DNA of 64,000 bases from Isoetes taiwanensis (GCA_021234155.1 JAJEKV010000039.1:6180745-6244744); one strand, 5' to 3'; counted from the first letter of the stretch, positions 1 through 13,170 are shown. Notes: a model not told the origin generated them from the letters alone. Program-made: numbers and translations.

Positions 1-3000
1 AGCATGTAGATCACTTGTTCTTTTTCTCAAAATCTTGACATTCAGGTTTCTAAAGCCTTTTCATGACTTGTTCTAGCCATGGCTTTTTCAAGCTAATAAA
101 CCAAACTAAACATAATATAATAACGTACCTGGTGGTCTAATAGAAGCAAGGGGAATATCTTATATTATAATGTTTTGTAATGGACCACGCCCTAGATCGA
201 ACGGCTTAGATTCGCTCTCTCTGTTTAACGGTCAAGATTGCCTCTTGAACATTAAAACTATTTTTTTTCTCTCTTTCCTCCCGCAAGGAGTAGAACGATG
301 GCAGATTGGGCACCGCAATCTTCCATATCCACATGCTGGGCAGCTCTCAAGCCCCTTCTCATTTATAAGCTTATTCGCTTATGCCCTTTTTCGTCGGGCG
401 ATTATTGCGTGCATAATTCCTCTTTGGCCATGGCCTAACCCTATCCGTTGGAGTTGAGTCCTTCTTCACTTACACTCTTGATGCAGCAGTAGCAGTTCAA
501 TAGAAAGAATGGAGGTCAAAGTGAATGTAAGGATGATATGAAGGCAACAAAGGATGGTATTGGATCAACTTTTGACTTTTTTCCCATGGCAAGGGAAGGG
601 TCGCCATAGCTGCATGTGCACAAATCCTTTTTAGTATAAGGTGCGAGTTAGGTCTCATGGGACATGCCGCCATAGCCATCCTCTGCTCTAACTTCGTGGT
701 TAGAGAATCACAAACAGCAGGCCAGGATTTGATGATTATGGCTAAGACTTACTTTTTCTGGTCTTAGATTTTGAGTTCTTGCATTTCTTTGTCAGGTTTA
801 GTTTAAGCTCGGCATTTAGATCTGCTGGAGATAGTGGCGACATGATTTTGACGCCTGAAGAATCAAGAAGCATTATAAGAGGTTGAAATAAACAAAGATT
901 AAAGACTAAAGCGGGCAGAAGAAAGGCCCGCTTTAGAAAAAGAAAATCGTATTCTTTTCGACCATCAGCGTTTGCCTAGATTTTTTGAAGGTCGTTTAAG
1001 CAAGCCTGGCAATGGAGCTCTTAATTATGGTAGTCTGGGTTCTTTGGAGGTTTGTTTTTATATTTGAAGCTCTTGGATATGGATCTTTTTCCCCTGCATT
1101 GAGCTATGGAAGAAGCTAAGAGACGAGCACTGAGTTCAGACAAAGATTGCAGGTATGCTAATTGCCTTTAGATCTTTGGCTTAATCTAAAAACTATGAGC
1201 GGACACATGGTAACAAAAAGCCATGATAAATGTTCAGATTTGCAATCGGTTGTTCAGCTAACCCAAAACGAGAGATCACGAGGCTCGAGATAAGAATATG
1301 GAAGCATTTCATTTTATTTGCTTGCTTAACGATAACTATCAATGCATTATCTTCTTGGTGAGCCATAGAACTTCGGTAATCTTTTTGCAAATGTTACAAT
1401 AGAGCATTATGTTCTCTGAAGAGCGAAAGGCAAACATGAGGCATTATTATGTTGCCCACTGAAGACCTTGATGCACTGATATTGGTCTCTACTGATGATG
1501 ATCTAAAAAATTTGAACTAATGCAACCCTCTTTGCTTAATGGAAAAAATATGAACTAATGCATATAAATGGAGTGAAATTTGGGCAGTCTACAGTTTCCT
1601 GCACAAGTGTACTGCATATATGAAGGACCCCATCATCTGTAACAGGTTTATTCTTCTTCTTGGGAAAGAACTGCTACAGCCAGGAAGAGTAGATGACAAA
1701 GCAGGCATCTGCACGGCAAAGAAAAAATCTTAGCCATGATATTTGCAAGGCTTTTGCATATGCATCATCTGTAACAGGTTTATTCTTCTTCTTGGGAAAG
1801 AACTGCTATAGCCAGGAAGAGTAGATGACAAAGCAGGCATCTGCACGGCAAAGAAAAAATCTTAGCCATGATATTTGCAAGGCTTTTGCATATGCAAAGG
1901 TTTTGAAATACAAATTTCCTTAGTTTCTTAAACCTACTTATTAATAGAAGTGCAGAATATACTCCTTATAAAAACGTCGTTCCAAGCTTCAGGTTTGTTA
2001 GTTTTGTTCAGCAGTTAACTTTTTAGTTATGCAGGTTGAGAAGATGGCAGTTGAGAAGATGGCAGTCAAGCTGTTGAGGTTAGACTCATTATATTAGATT
2101 ATAGTTCATTGTTTTTGGATTTATCAAACCTACTTGGAGAAACCTTACATGGATTGTCTTGCTGTACATGAACTAAGACGAAGTAGAATGTCGATGTACG
2201 TCTTTTTTATATTGTAGATGTACATCTTTCTTATATTGTCTATGGTACCTTTGTTGTTGAGTGAAAGCCTTATTTTGTGCTCATGTATAGTCAAAAGCAT
2301 CTTTTGTTGTTGAGTGAAAGCCTTATTTTGTGCTCATCTATATGTCAAGTGACTTTTGTCATGTCAGTGGAAAATTGTCCGCTTGAGGTTGGAGTATCTG
2401 TCATCATAGTTTAAAATAACGGAGGACGACACTTTGACTATGCCCTTTGCAACTATCTGATTGAGGAAGCAAGTTTTGGTCATAATAATATCTTTTGCAG
2501 ATGCACCAGATAAACAAATTTATTTGGAACAAAGTACTACTCTTTTGTTCTGCGGCTTCCGTATATAAGCATGGGATCCTTTTGTTTAAGATTTGTGTCA
2601 ATTGTTGAGGGTCCTCAAACACATTATTGCAAGATGGAACATTGCAATTTAAATTTAAGCTGCTAAGGGGTGTGTCATAAATGAGCATTATCCACCTATA
2701 GAACATGTATGATGCTCATTGTGTTCAATCATGGTAACCTCTATATCAATACGACACTTTTGCATGTCAAACCACTATTTGAGCCTTGCATCTCAGGTTA
2801 TAGGAAAATTAGCACAATAAAATAGACAATTTTCAGAATAAAGGTTATAGGAAAATGAACACAATAAAATAGACATTTTCCAGAAGAAAGCTAGAAAGTT
2901 TAACCAATTATCTGCTTCATTGCCATGGAAAGTAGATAAATGTTGCCTAAATGCCTAATCCATCAATGATGCATCACAATCAAGTCACAAGATAATCTTC

Positions 3001-3190
3001 AATTTCAGCAGCTCATCTTTTCGTGCAACAATGCTGTAAAAAGATGATGAAGGGCATCCTTCAAGTCACATCAAAGTGGAATTGAGTTCAGTTTTGTATC
3101 GTTGTAAATGCTAGAGTGAAAACCCATTGAGTAAATGTTGAGTTGAGATTGAGACTGAAAACCCATTGACGGCCTAAGTGTTGAAGAAGA
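1..3190. other. Non-coding stretch, no gene recognised
   Basis: I see no coding region with recognisable protein features. The reading frames are short and low-complexity. The stretch is AT-rich plant-like spacer with three small local duplications: 1631-1894 (listed separately), a roughly 50-bp duplication near 2236-2336 around TTGTTGAGTGAAAGCC, and a roughly 45-bp duplication near 2800-2885 around CACAATAAAATAGACA. The phrase near 181-240 (TAGATCGAACGGCTTAGATT) is of a kind often seen at the edges of plant repeats, but no element boundary could be set. Confidence 0.5.
1631..1894. repeat. Tandem duplication, 132-bp unit, two copies
   Basis: Positions 1631-1762 and 1763-1894 are near-identical head-to-tail copies beginning CATCATCTGTAACAGG and ending TTTTGCATATG. 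I see a single substitution (CTACAGCC versus CTATAGCC), so the duplication is recent. Confidence 0.9.
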
Positions 3191-3202
3191 CAAAATGAGA
3201 GC

Positions 3203-3209
3203 TATAAAA
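3203..3209 (+). promoter_or_regulatory. Possible TATA box
   Basis: TATAAAA lies about 270 bp upstream of the ATG at 3474 that opens the RING-like gene. A pyrimidine-rich leader lies between them. This is consistent with a core promoter, but the assignment is inferred from spacing only. Confidence 0.35.
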
Positions 3210-3473
3210 GGGTCACTTTTTATTGGTGGTGTACAAAAAAGCGACCTTATCTCAGCGCTGCTTTTTTTTCGCGAGACAGGCCGTACGGGTGTAATGAAGT
3301 CTGGCGACGGTCATGATGAAGGGGGCTTACGAGCTCCGGAATGCGCACCAAGCTTCCTCCCAAGCTTCCCAAATTTTTTGAAACTTCAAGCTCTTTGGCT
3401 CTGCCGGAACAGTGCACCCTTTCAAACTCTTTTTCGCTTTTCAAGCTCTTTTTCGCTCTGTCTAATTCAAGCG

Positions 3474-5558
3474 ATGGAGCCAGCTTCGAAACAGGTAACA
3501 ATATTGAGGTTTTTCGCTCTGAGTTATTACAGAGATTGAATTGAAAGCTTTTCCATTTTATTTGCAGTTGCCGGTTGCTAGGACAGAGCGTGAATTCGCT
3601 ACTTGCCGTGGTCTGCCTTCGGTGGGAAAGAAGCCCAAGCAGTTGAAGCCGGAAGATGTTTCGAAGCGGAATGGTTACAGGTTTGGAAGTGTCCCCTTGA
3701 ATGTGGGAAAATGAAGATCAAGGACGTCCAACCAGGTTTCAGGGGTGAATTGACAGATTTGATTCACAAGGTACACTAGAAGAAGCTGGTTAATCACGAA
3801 GTTCGAACTCAATTTGCAAGAGCTTTCGCATGGCAGCACACAAACAAGGCTCTTGCAAACCCAAAGGAATTTTTAGTGAACTGGGCTTCTTTTGCTGCAG
3901 ACTCGCACAAGGATTCCGTGAAGAAAAGGTCAAGAAAAAATCCTATCAATACTTTTGAAAAGAACATTCAGATTGTGATGAGCCGGGTAAGAAAACTCAG
4001 GGAAATGAAGGGTGAGGCTGTGAACAGGCTAATCAAAGTTGAAGAAGAGGTGCTGAGGATGGAAGGACTGGCGCATACGAAGTTGTGTGCAACAGATTAG
4101 CGGATCAGATGTTGCTGAGTAAAAATACAAATTCAGATGTGACTTGAAACGAGATTTTTAGGATGATGTTTGAATATCGAAGATTTGCAATTTTCAAGAC
4201 AGAGGAGGACTTGTTAAAGGGTCTTCTCCAGCAGACTCTGTTGAGCATGGATAAGGGCAAGTACAACTCTTTGGTTGATGAGGTTTCAATACTGAAACGA
4301 GATATAGCAGCATTTGATGTAAGTATTGAAAAGTGGCATTCAAAAGCAACTCAAATTTCTGTGCTACAGAATAATAAGAAATTTCAGGCCATCAACATCA
4401 CCATGGGTATTTATAACTTTCCTCTATCTTCTACTTCTGAAGCTTGTGTCTTGTGTGGCCTTGATTTTAGTGATGAATACACCATGCATGTTCAGCTGAA
4501 GTGCAGCCATAAGTGGCACTTAGCTTGCTTTTCGTCTGTGCTGGATAGCATGCAGTGTTTAGGTGCAGGGTGTGATGAATCAGTGCCTTCTGCACTTTTG
4601 GTTAAGCTTGGGCTTATGAGTGATCAGACAAGTGCTCATGAGGATGATGGTAGCCATGATGAGCAAGAGTCTGGGGAAGAAACAGAAACTGATGAACCCA
4701 AGAGTGGTAAGATCCAAAAAAGAAAATTTGTAATTGATGAAGAAGGTAGCAGCTCTGGACATGACAGTGTGCCTGAGAGGAGAATGAAGAAACGCATGAC
4801 GAGGAGTGCAAGAAAGAAAATACTTGAGAGTAAGTTTGTGCTTATTGAGTTTGTGCTTATTGAGTGCTGGATTCTAACTGACTATGACAGATGCAGATGA
4901 AGCTAAGCAGAGCCCAAAGTCTCCCAAACATCTAGTAAATAAAGGTGAGTGTTTTTAGCAGTCAGTTTGAGACTTTCATATTGTGATGCTATTCTTGTTT
5001 CATATTATGTTGATCTTGTTTGTTCTTCTTCAGCTGTGAAAGACATCAACATGCAATTCTTAATGGATGGACTATGTGCTGATGAAGGTGAAGAAGCTTT
5101 TGGCGGTCCACTCAGTAGAAAATCCAAAGGTATTGTATGTTTGACTTTCATTACTTAGATAGTTAGGCTGTTGACTTTAAATCTTTCTCTTCAAAGTTGT
5201 TTCAGTAGCAGCAGACCTTAAGGAGTTGGGGGAGCCAACAATTATGCCCAGAAACCTGATGAAGAATTTGCCTGGCTCTCATGTTCATGTTGCTGATGTT
5301 CATGTTGCTGATGTTCATGATGGTGCTGATGTTCATGATGCTGGTGCTGAAAAGTTGAACATTGGTAAGTGAGAGAATGTGTGGTTGCTGATGAATATCG
5401 TCCTATTATTGTTTGATTATGTTTTCTGATGTATTTCCTTTTTTATATCAGTTAAAAGCAACGAGGATGTTATTTCTTCTCCAGACAACGAGGATGAAAA
5501 TGCACTGACTCTTGCAGAGTCATATATGCTGCAAAGGTTTAAAAAAGAAAAAAAATAA
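3474..5558 (+). pseudogene. Broken multi-exon gene with RING-like zinc finger
   Basis: The model starts at ATG 3474 (MEPASKQ), with an intron at 3495-3567 (GTAACA..TTGCAG), then exon 2 from 3568. The coding path is broken four ways: a one-base frameshift near 3686 before a WKCPLECGK segment, a TAG at 3777-3779, a frameshift near 4070, and a TGA at 4145-4147. The 4163-4829 part encodes a C-x2-C..C-x-H-x2-H-x2-C..C-x4-C pattern (CVLCGLDF, CSHKWHLACF, CLGAGC), which is RING-like, followed by an acidic/Ser region and a basic KKRMTRSARKK segment. Later exons (4891-4944, then near 5034, 5198 and 5451) all join in phase at GT..AG borders. They include a VHVADVHVADVHDGADVHD repeat and end at TAA 5556-5558. 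I do not recognise the family. RING suggests ubiquitin ligase or protein-protein binding. It may be a recently broken host gene or an old element gene. Confidence 0.6.
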
Positions 5559-7440
5559 GTTATATCTTCTGACTGTGGGAACTTGTAATCTTCTAATATG
5601 CTATCATACCTATGAAGTGATTTAAGTTATTGAAGATGGGATGCAATTTTGTCTGCTAAGCATCCTCCAATTTTGTACTTGGTTCAATTTTGTATACGGG
5701 TTACTGAAATCAATATATATATATACAAGTCTTTGTACTATCAGTGGGTCTATGAGAAATGGTTTACTAAGATCGAAGAGTAAAATTCAAGATTATAATG
5801 GGCAAGGTCAAATTGAAAAGCGAAGCTAAACTAAAAGAGCTGACCTAAATGAATAAATCAAAGTCAAATCTTTAGCCAAAGATTGATTTGTGCAACGTGA
5901 AATCACATTGTACCAACACTAGCAATTTGCATACTCAAGTGTACAACATCAAGAATAATTTGATAACTTGGTGTGTATCAAGCCAGACAACTCCAATGTA
6001 CGATCATGGCTGATGAACATCGAGGAATAAAGTTCGAGATTAAGCAAATCAGTGCGTAAAGTTCAGTATGCACTATCAATGGGCCTTTCGTCTATAGTTT
6101 ATGAAGATTTGGGACCAAAATCCAAGCTTAAAAAGATAAGTATATAAAGTTTAGTGTCAAGAATTAACTTAGAAGAAGTCATGGTGAAAGTTGGATGAAT
6201 AAATGAAGAGCTATTCAATGAAGGTCACTATTCCTTGTTACAACTTCTAACAGTTGAAAGTTCACGACTGTATCAATGAAGTTTACGAAGACCATATCAT
6301 CATTTACACAATGACTTTGCATTGGCTTCCGGTCGAATTGTACTATGAGGTGTTGCACTATAAGAGGTTGTGCTACGAGGGATTTTGCAAAGTCAACAGG
6401 TTGCAAAGACTTTATCAACATGTTACTATTTCTTTGGGTGAGAAATTATACCATGTGAAACCTAAATAGCATAAACTCCAAACATTAAACCTGAGAGGAA
6501 CCCCTAAAATCCTAAAACCTTAGTAGTCAATAGTTACTCTAACCATAAATCTTAAACCCTTTAACCTAAAATCCAAGTACTTATAGACCTTGGGAATCGT
6601 GGGTATGTACCCCTATGGATACTTAGTTCCAACCAATCAACATATATGGAACATGTAGATGGTCAAATTCTTGGTCAACAACCATAGCCAATTTGGATCA
6701 CACTCCCAAGTCAATCTCACTAAGAACAATCTTCTTTACGCAAGGACGTTTATTGAATGCCCAACAAAATGGAATAAAATGAAATGCATTGATAGTTTGA
6801 ATTGTTAGAGCCAAAGATTGTTGCCGGGAAAACTTTAACCCAAGTACAAACTGATAATTTTGCATTGCTTCCAAAGATCCAATGCGCGACAGAAGGTCTA
6901 TGATGCCAATTATTCGTTTTCTAAAGGACGGGAGAGCTTGTCTATCCTTTAACCAAGAGTTTATTAGGAAAGTTTTATAATGTGTGGGGAGAGCTCTATG
7001 AATTAGCAATAATTATGATGGTAGTTAAATGGCAGCTTCTTAACTCCTCAAGTGGAATCTATCTCTAAATAGAATAGAGTATGTAGCGTTTAGGATATTA
7101 TTGCATTAAGACGGTGGTAGTTTATCTATTTATTAGACTTTGGCATACTATGAGGGAGTGTATCAAGTCGGCTGGCCATTTGTCAAAATTTTGTTTGAGG
7201 AATTTACAATAAGGATCTTAGCAAGGAATTTCGAAATTAAAGACTAATGAAAAAGTCAAGCTAAATTAAACTGGAGTTATATCATCCCATGCAAAAGTTG
7301 CCAATAAAATTTAGAATTATGTGATCTTGTTCTTTATTGTGTCTCATATAAATTACTTCAAAGTCTGTGTTAAAGTTTCAACCGGGAATGCCAAATTAAA
7401 AATTTGTTTTATATTTGTTGTCTATTGAGTTAACATCCTT
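5559..7440. other. Non-coding stretch, no gene recognised
   Basis: The stretch has no recognisable coding sequence. Positions 6480-6600 contain scattered CCCTAAA/CCTTAAACCC phrases, but these are too irregular to be a telomeric array. Confidence 0.4.
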
Positions 7441-7464
7441 CTACCCATTCACAACAATGATTAC

Positions 7465-7950
7465 ATGGTACCATGTAAGTTCAGCTTAAGCGTACCTTGT
7501 TATTTTGGAAGAAGTTATTCTAGAGCTTCGTTTTTCAAATTATTGAATGTGAAGTTGGGAAAGCATCTCTTGATTAGAACACACACAAAAGTTCAAATCG
7601 AGTGTAGCAAACTTGTGTTTTTGGCAAAAGGGATTCATAGACCATTTTATCTTCCCCAAGGTGGTGGTGGGCGATGCAAAGTTGAAGCAAAAAGTGGTAC
7701 CGTGATGTTTTATTGGTTTAGGCCCGAGGTGATTCTAGAGCTTCCTCTTTTAAATCGCTAAATGTGAAGTTGTAAAAGCATCTCGTGATCAAAACACACA
7801 CAGAAGTTCAAACCGAGTGTGGCAAGCTTGGTCTTTTGGCAAAAGGGATGTAGAAGTGGTGATCCTATTATTCATCAACTATTTTATCTTCCTCAAGGTG
7901 AAGGTGGGCCGATGCGAAGTTGACGCAAAATGTGGTACCGTGATGTTAAA
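7465..7950. repeat. Degenerate tandem repeat, about 225-bp unit
   Basis: Two diverged head-to-tail units share the same order of blocks: TTCTAGAGCTTC, AAGCATCTC, ACACACA, AAGTTCAAA, GAGTGT, TTGGCAAAAGGGAT, TATCTTCC and GGTACCGTGATG. The blocks lie near 7520-7705 and 7731-7945. The copies differ by many substitutions and an insertion, so they are old. The small ORF across the first unit is not supported by the second. Confidence 0.7.
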
Positions 7951-8807
7951 TTGATTTCAAGCTGATTATTGCTCTCTTAGAGTGGTGATAGGCCAGTCAA
8001 GTGTAGAAGAGTAGGTGAGGGAAGCATACACGTTCTTGTTGAATTCTAAAAGGTAGTATTTATGAAGAAAGATGGCAGAACACATTGTTATTGAGTTTGT
8101 AGAAAGGAAGGGGGGTAGATGAGATATGCAAGCACATGTTAAACGGTGCATTTATTGGCACCCCATTTGGACCTCGATTCCAGGGGAGTATTTGACTCGT
8201 GGAATATGGGGTATTAGACTCGTGGTTTCAACATGCACACTTATTCCACAAGTCGAATACCCCCAATTTTGGGTTGATATTAGGCAGGTCAAATACCACC
8301 CATTCCTCCTTGGCCGGAACCCCTATCCAAAAAAGTCCCAAAAGGCCACTATTTTGCAAGTCGAATACCCCCTTGCTCATACCACAAGTCGAACACCCCC
8401 CTTGCTTATTGCACAAGTCGAATACCCCCCTATATATATTTTTTATTTTTTTATTTTTTATTTCAAGAATTCCAGCCTTGGGGTATTAGGCTCGTCTAAA
8501 CTAAGGCTTGTATTGTGCAAGTCGAAGACCCCCTTGGTTATATCACATGGGGGTAGCCAGTGTGCCTTAACCTCCCCTATCAGACCCATTCTCAATCAAT
8601 GGGAGACCTCCAGGAACCATGCCACTATGATTTGCCATTTGCATTATTATTTTCTTATCTAGTCTTGATGATAGTTTTTCTGTGTATTCATTTATCCCAA
8701 ATATTAATTTTATACTACCATTGCTTCAATGCATGTCCCAAACTGCCCTGCCGAGAAGTTGATGTCGCCACTTAAAACTCAGATGGCATGCCATTTATAG
8801 TGTTATC

Positions 8808-8945
8808 TTAACATATATAAAGCAAAAGGGATTTCTGTTTGATCCTAATATTTTTTCGCCAGCAAAATTTCTGGGGGTGACACGTGGATGGATGCCTTAA
8901 TACAAGGGATTTCTGTTTGAATCTAATATTTTTTCGCCAGGAAAA
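8808..8945. repeat. Short direct duplication
   Basis: The block GGGATTTCTGTTTGAtCCTA, continuing ATATTTTTTCGCCAG, occurs near 8828-8862 and again near 8908-8942 with one or two differences. Confidence 0.7.
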
Positions 8946-9619
8946 GATGTGAGCATGCCACCTGTCCTTGAAAAAAAAAGCATAAATGAAAATTAAATAA
9001 ATAATGGCGACATGTTTTCTTGCTTCCGAAGCAATCCCCTGCTCTACTCTATGCATTTGCCGGAGACTTTGTAGCGGCAATGGCAAATCCGTCTCGGTTA
9101 TGCCATTTAAGCAGCCAGTTTCAGGCTCCGTCTTCCATTTCTTCCTTCTTCAGGACCTTATGTGAAGCGGCCAGTTTCAGACTGCAATCCAGGGCCTAGC
9201 TCCAACTAACAAATCATCTTTGCTGGATTTAGAAGCTCAAGACGAACACCCACAGTTTTTTTCAAGCGGTGCATTTCGCAGCAGAGCATGAGTCAGAGGA
9301 GTGGGCGCCTTCTCATAATATCCTGGAGTCCATCCTCTGTTGAAGTGCGCTTTTGCAGGTAATTGGACATCCAGGTGCAAGTTTTAGGGTCAGGTGTCGA
9401 ACCCTATCATTTTAATTTCTTTTCATGTTTTTTCTCTCAAAACGTCTGCTTCTCAAAATGGTCTGCTCTTAAAATCATCAACATAGAACCGTCTGCTCTT
9501 AGGATCCTCTGCTTAACAATGTTAAGAAGTTTATATGAAGCGAATTCGTTGTTGCATTGGATGTGTCAGCTCTTCAGAATGAGCACATATGCGAAGCTAA
9601 AATACTACATTTTGGTAAG

Positions 9620-10540
9620 GTGACTGTAAAATTGTGGCAGCAAAGACAATCCCTGATTTGGCAATACATTTATGCTAGGAATTCGAAGAATGGATGCTTA
9701 GCATCAATTGTAGACCTTCCAGCGACCTTTCTGAGCGACCTTTCTGACAGATGTTCTTGCGCAGAAAACAAAGCTTTGTTTTGGAAGTTATGGCCATGTT
9801 TCTAGATGACTATAAAATTGTGGCAGCAAACATATTACTTGACGGGACTTACTTTTGGGACTTGACGGATGATAATATGAACATGTAAACTAGAATATAT
9901 TTCAACTTATATCCACTTATGATTTGCACGGCACTAAATGCCAGATGGCTTACCTTAATAGCAGCTCCATAGATGCTTCGCTTTTGGACCTGCATGCCCT
10001 CCACAGAAGTTTCTCATTGTGCTTCTATATATTTATGCTAAGCATTTGGAAAATATTCACCTAGCATCATTTCTGGACCTTCCAATGATCTTTCCGATAC
10101 CTGTTCTTGCATAGAGAATAGAACTTTCCTTTAGGAGGTATGGCAATATTTCTACCCGTGCGGCAACAAAGATGATGTCTGATTTGGCACTGTTTTGGCC
10201 CATTTATGCTAGGAATTTGGGAAATGGGCGCCTAGCATCAATTATAGAACTTCCAATGATCTTTCCAATGGACGTTCTTGCACAAAAAACAGAGGTTAGT
10301 TCTAAGAGTTATGGCAATATTTCTACTCGCCTGTAAAACTGTGGCAGCAAGGACATTCCCTGATTTAGCAATGTTTTTGCACATTTGTGCTAGGAATTAA
10401 GAGAATGGACGCCTAGCATCAATTGTAGATCTTCCAGCGACCTTTTCAACGGATGTTCTTGCCCAGGAAACAAAGCTTTGTTTTAGGAGTTATGGCCATG
10501 TTTCTAGATGACTATAAAATTGTGGCAGCAAGCATATTAC
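9620..10540. repeat. Tandem array, about 180-bp unit, roughly four copies
   Basis: Successive diverged units share CTGTAAAATTGTGGCAGCAA, TGCTAGGAATT, CGCCTAGCATCAATT, CTTCCA.CGA/TGATCTTT, GTTCTTGC and AGTTATGGC.ATGTTTCTA. Copies lie near 9622-9810, 10025-10155, 10160-10330 and 10333-10530. The first and last copies are the most alike (CAAAGCTTTGTTTT shared), with two shorter diverged copies between them. This is satellite-like DNA inside the putative foldback element. The small ORFs over it follow the repeat and are not supported as genes. Confidence 0.8.
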
Positions 10541-12880
10541 TTGATGGGGTGAAAACCAAGTGCTGGATGGTCTATGAAAAATTGGAACTTATATCACTTT
10601 TAGTGCAGTAAAGCAAGAACTCCAAGACAAAAGCTTTAATTCAAGCTCAAGTCTTCCGCAGAGTCAATATATGCACGTAGATAGTTGGTCAATAACTACT
10701 TCATCCAACTCAAGTCCAGGTCAAATAGATGAAAATGGCTTACATTTTACAGTCACATGAACCTTGGCTGCATCCAGATTTCATCCATTCACCCAGATTT
10801 CATCCATTCGCGCTAATTCAGCATTAAGGACAATTGCCCATTAACGCCAAGCAAACCCACAAGCTTCTCCTGGGCCATGAAAAAGTTTCTGACTTTGGCA
10901 TGCACTAAGAAAGAACCTTATTGTAATCCACACGAGGATAATTTTAGAACTTTTCTCACCATGAGATGTAAAGAAACATTAGCAGCAAATCATCTAGCCA
11001 CTAGCAGAATAATATTGCAGATAAAACTTCTCTATCATCCTTTAGTTGTGGTATGAAGTGATTATTTATGTGGAAAAATTGTAATAAGGGAAGCAGAAGC
11101 TTGCATAGGGTTGTGTGTGCTTACAAAATGTTAATAATGATGAGTAGTCTTGCAAAATGACTGTGTTGCAAAGAGGAAAAAAAGGGTCAAAATGGTGTTG
11201 GAGGTAGCTTGAGAAATGGAATTATAATGCATCAGGATGGGCAGACAAATGGAGCCAGATTGATCCAGAAACTTGCCTAGCAGCTGGTCATGTTCATGTT
11301 TGGCATGTAAGATACATTAAGCCCTATAATCCAGTTAACACTGTTTAACCTGACTTTATGCCAAATATGGAATGTTCTAGAATAATCTTCCTTACAGAAC
11401 ATAGCATTTGACACAATGATGAGGTTACCCAAGCATGATGTTTTAATCGCTAGGTTTCTTTATTTACTTGCTTAATGGATTTGGCCTGTTACTTTGAGCC
11501 CAAAATGATTGTTGATTTCGATATTTAAATAGCATAAATTCTCCGTAACATCAATGAATTTCCATCGAGCATTTACTTAATATAGTGTATTGTCCTTCTA
11601 AAACCTGCATGAACTGTTGTAACATTGTGCGCACATACTGGCTGACTACTTTGTGCAATTCCTCTTATGTGTGTTACCTGTACTTTGTGCAATTGCTCTT
11701 ATGTGTGTTACATGCCAGGGTCATGATGGTGCTGGGAATGTTTGGAAAGAATTCCGGAATCATGTATAAAAGTTGTCTGAAGTGGCCCACTTAAAATAAT
11801 ATTCCAAGTGGCCTTTAGACATAGAACAACTAAGTTAAATAGATTTCAATGTTGAGTCATGCGTTAAGCAATGCCATTTGAAGTTATTGGATGTGCCTAG
11901 AAAATGGAAGTGGCTATAAGATTACTAGGTCCAATTCTTAACTGTTAAAATGGCATTTTCCCTTGGTTAATGAGGTTTTATTTAAATGTTTGCTTTTAAA
12001 CACACTTCTAACTAATGCGAGCAAATTGAATCACAAAATTTGAACCTCATTTTGAGCGCCTTGAAATAACATTATTATTTTGCATTAAATCAAAAGAATC
12101 TAAGTTCCGAACATACAAAAATTGAACTGTGTTTGAGCATGGGGAATTCTAACCTCTGTAGTTTAAGGAGCCCTATAAGTACTGCTCCATGGCCGCGAAC
12201 ACAAAGTAACAAAATGCAAGTTCAAATTCTGCATGTTCTAGCATGTGTAGACGAGTTGGGGAAGAGAAACGTTCGCGGCGGCCTTGGCCTCCGCGATAAG
12301 TTTCTTGTAGTAGTAAGACTAAAAGGTGTTGTTTTAAGAACAGAGATTTTTTTGTTTCTTTCCTATTATTTTTGCTTTACTGCCCACAAGCCTACTTTCA
12401 GCAGAGGGTATATGGTATTTTAGCAGTAAACTATGATTACTCTTCAAAAACCATCATTTAAGATACACTAGAATCAGTCTTAAAACTGCTCACAGTTATC
12501 CAAAGAGATAGAGTGTGCTGAGATCCGAGCATGGGCGCTGTACCTTGCTTGCAAAGAACTTCACAAAACATGTATCTTACAGGCCAGATCGTCCTTGTAG
12601 CATTGCAATCCTTTGCTTCAGATGCACAGATTATGCACCGATTATGCCCAGATTATGACAAAGTTGCTGGAACATGCACAGATTATCTTGTAGAACGGCA
12701 AAGTTGTAGCACAACAGCAAATAAAAGGCGTTGATCTGTGAGCCAGGCGCTGTTCTGTGAGCCATGCCGCTGTTATCTGAGCCAGGAACCCTAATGGCAG
12801 CCGCCATAGCATGCTGCCGCCATAACCTGCTGAGTCGAAACCCTGGGCCATCACGGCGGGAAACTGAGCCGTGCGATGAG
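10541..12880. other. Non-coding interior of the putative foldback element
   Basis: I find no coding sequence with recognisable features. The stretch is AT-rich and has a small duplication near 11655-11715 (TGCAATT.CTCTTATGTGTGTTAC). Confidence 0.4.
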
Positions 12881-13170
12881 AAAAACAGAACTTGCATGCA
12901 GGTATTCGGCTTGGAGTTTTTGCCTGCAGCAGTATTCGACTTCCAGTTTCGCCAGAGAGTATTCGGCTTAGGAATTTAGGCAGGGACGTATTCGGCTCAC
13001 AGTTTGGGCAGGCTTAATAGGCAGGTCGAAGACCCCCTATGCCGATTTCTTCTGCCGACAAACGAAACCGAAGATGCAGGCCGAATACCACACTAGGGTA
13101 TTCGGCTCAAAGTTCACTGGAATCGAGGCCCAAATCCGGTGCCTATATTTCCTTCGCATGTTAAAAGAAG

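Larger units (their letters stand above)
8150..13170. mobile_element. Possible foldback-type element with repeat-rich inverted ends
   Basis: The left end (about 8150-8560) read forward and the right end (about 13150 back to 12890) read on the other strand share GGCACCssATTTGGrCCTCG followed by ATTCCAG. Both ends then carry many short copies of GTATTCGRCTY or its complement (as in CAAGTCGAATACCCCC). Left copies lie near 8188, 8248, 8290, 8358, 8384, 8414 and 8518. Right copies lie near 12903, 12931, 12959, 12989, 13022 and 13098. Long inverted ends built from short repeats are typical of foldback elements. No transposase is visible inside. The exact borders and target duplication are unclear (ATTTATT versus TATATTT), so two unrelated copies of one repeat in opposite orientation remain possible. 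Confidence 0.4.

Noticed and set aside
6476-6600. Interstitial telomere array (CCCTAAA-like phrases)
   Set aside because: The phrases are irregular and interrupted, with no run of two exact units.
8240-8560. CRISPR-like repeat cluster
   Set aside because: Motif copies vary, spacing is irregular, both orientations occur, and the context is a plant nuclear genome without cas genes.
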